From positions 1-64,000 of the forward strand of contig NZ_VEIY01000002.1 in assembly GCF_007680845.1 (NCBI RefSeq): a stretch of DNA of 64,000 nt, read 5' to 3'. The number at the start of each line of letters is the position of its first letter. The stretch's first letter is position 1. This DNA comes from Curtobacterium pusillum. Its GTDB lineage: Bacteria > Actinomycetota > Actinomycetes > Actinomycetales > Microbacteriaceae. A model generated the notes under the pieces. The model saw only the letters and a program-made list of their open reading frames with translations. It had not been told where the DNA came from and did not search any database. Shown here in pieces: positions 63,505 to 64,000 of the stretch. A program made the position numbers and the translations under genes.

Positions 63505-63664
63505 GATCTCTTGCTCCCTGCGGTGGTGCTGATGCTGACGACGCAGTCGCCGTCTCGGCAGCACTCTGACCGAACTGTGCCGACAGGGCAATAGGTGTGA
63601 CGTTCTTTCACGATGATTCCGGCAAGAATCAACACGCCGGAAACACGACCGTCACAAATGCGCG

Positions 63665-64000
63665 TCAGCCGGCGTAGTCCGCACCGAGCACGACACTGAT
63701 GTCCGCGTTCGGGAACGCGGCCGACTGCTGCACGGCGGTGACCCCGAGGGACTTCGCGATCCCCCGGGCGACCGCGGCCTGCGACGCCTGCTGGTAGTAG
63801 ACGATCGTCGCGGTCGTCCCGGTGGTGCCGGCGTCCCCCGTCGACGTGACCTTCCACCCCGCGCCGGTCAGCGCGGCGCTGGCCTTCGCCGCGAGACCGG
63901 TCGTCGTCGTGCCGTTGAGCACGACGACCGTCGTGGTGCCCTGGTCGGCCGGGGTCCCCGCCGCGGGTGCCTGGGACGCCGGCGCCGAAGCGGACGCGGA
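63665..64000 (-). CDS. LytR C-terminal domain protein, partial at window end
   Basis: The last 112 codons of a gene that runs off the right edge. A Ser/Ala/Pro-rich linker leads into a LytR_C domain: VVVLNGTTTTGLAAKASAALTGAGWKV, a central IVYYQQASQAAVARGIAKSLG and the final ADISVVLGADYAG. Such domains occur at the C-terminus of cell-wall ligases of the LytR-CpsA-Psr family and in stand-alone exported proteins. The absence of a visible LCP catalytic domain here does not exclude one beyond the edge. Confidence 0.8.
   Translation of the reverse strand, partial: SASASAPASQAPAAGTPADQGTTTVVVLNGTTTTGLAAKASAALTGAGWKVTSTGDAGTTGTTATIVYYQQASQAAVARGIAKSLGVTAVQQSAAFPNADISVVLGADYAG

Overview
The window is very GC-rich, almost fully coding chromosomal DNA from an actinobacterium. 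The gene set points to the Microbacteriaceae and fits Curtobacterium well: a PhoP/TrcR-like two-component pair, a CIRCE-controlled groEL without an adjacent groES, an SF1 helicase with a C-terminal MTES_1575-like nuclease domain, a DUF3027 protein and an XPB-type helicase. The genus is inferred from memory of gene families. Many genes have a TANNNT box only 6-8 nt before the start codon, the signature of leaderless actinobacterial transcripts.

Layout. 1-5.0 kb: a phosphatidyltransferase, a small Pro/Ala-rich protein and a large degenerate SF1 helicase-nuclease. 4.9-12.4 kb: a citrate-lyase-like protein, redox enzymes, a lipoprotein and a divergent TetR/DHA2 drug-efflux pair with a visible promoter and operator. 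12.4-15 kb: a polar amino acid ABC importer. 15-18.5 kb: three genes joined by 4-nt overlaps (a Thermotoga-type S-adenosylhomocysteine hydrolase homologue lacking two usual histidines, an amidohydrolase/deaminase and a DUF985 cupin), then a PrsW-type protease gene. 20.1-31.2 kb: a complete non-phosphorylative L-fucose island. 31.5-48.8 kb: a second DHA2 transporter with TetR, a phosphotransferase, flotillin, NadE, MarR/MATE, AI-2E transporter, ArgG, a secreted Ig-like protein, tRNA-Arg(CCT), an epoxide hydrolase, an AraC regulator and an HNH nuclease. 49-64 kb: NlpC/P60 hydrolase, DtxR-family regulator, SerC, cold-shock/DUF3027 pair, helicase-associated protein plus XPB helicase, two-component system, a DUF559 nuclease-like gene, GroEL, CspA and a cut-off LytR_C-domain gene.

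Fucose island logic. Fucosylated glycosides enter through a solute-binding protein and two permeases; no ATPase is encoded here. A GH29 fucosidase without signal peptide releases L-fucose in the cytoplasm. Mutarotase, aldo/keto reductase, lactonase, dehydratase, SDR and FAH-family hydrolase then lead to pyruvate and lactate. A FadR-type regulator lies inside. A 15-bp motif recurs before three of the genes, and related inverted repeats sit just outside both ends of the island.

The other striking feature is the number of intergenic palindromic repeat families: five in 64 kb. One brackets the DUF559 gene, whose 3' end also reads through a run of 20 C.
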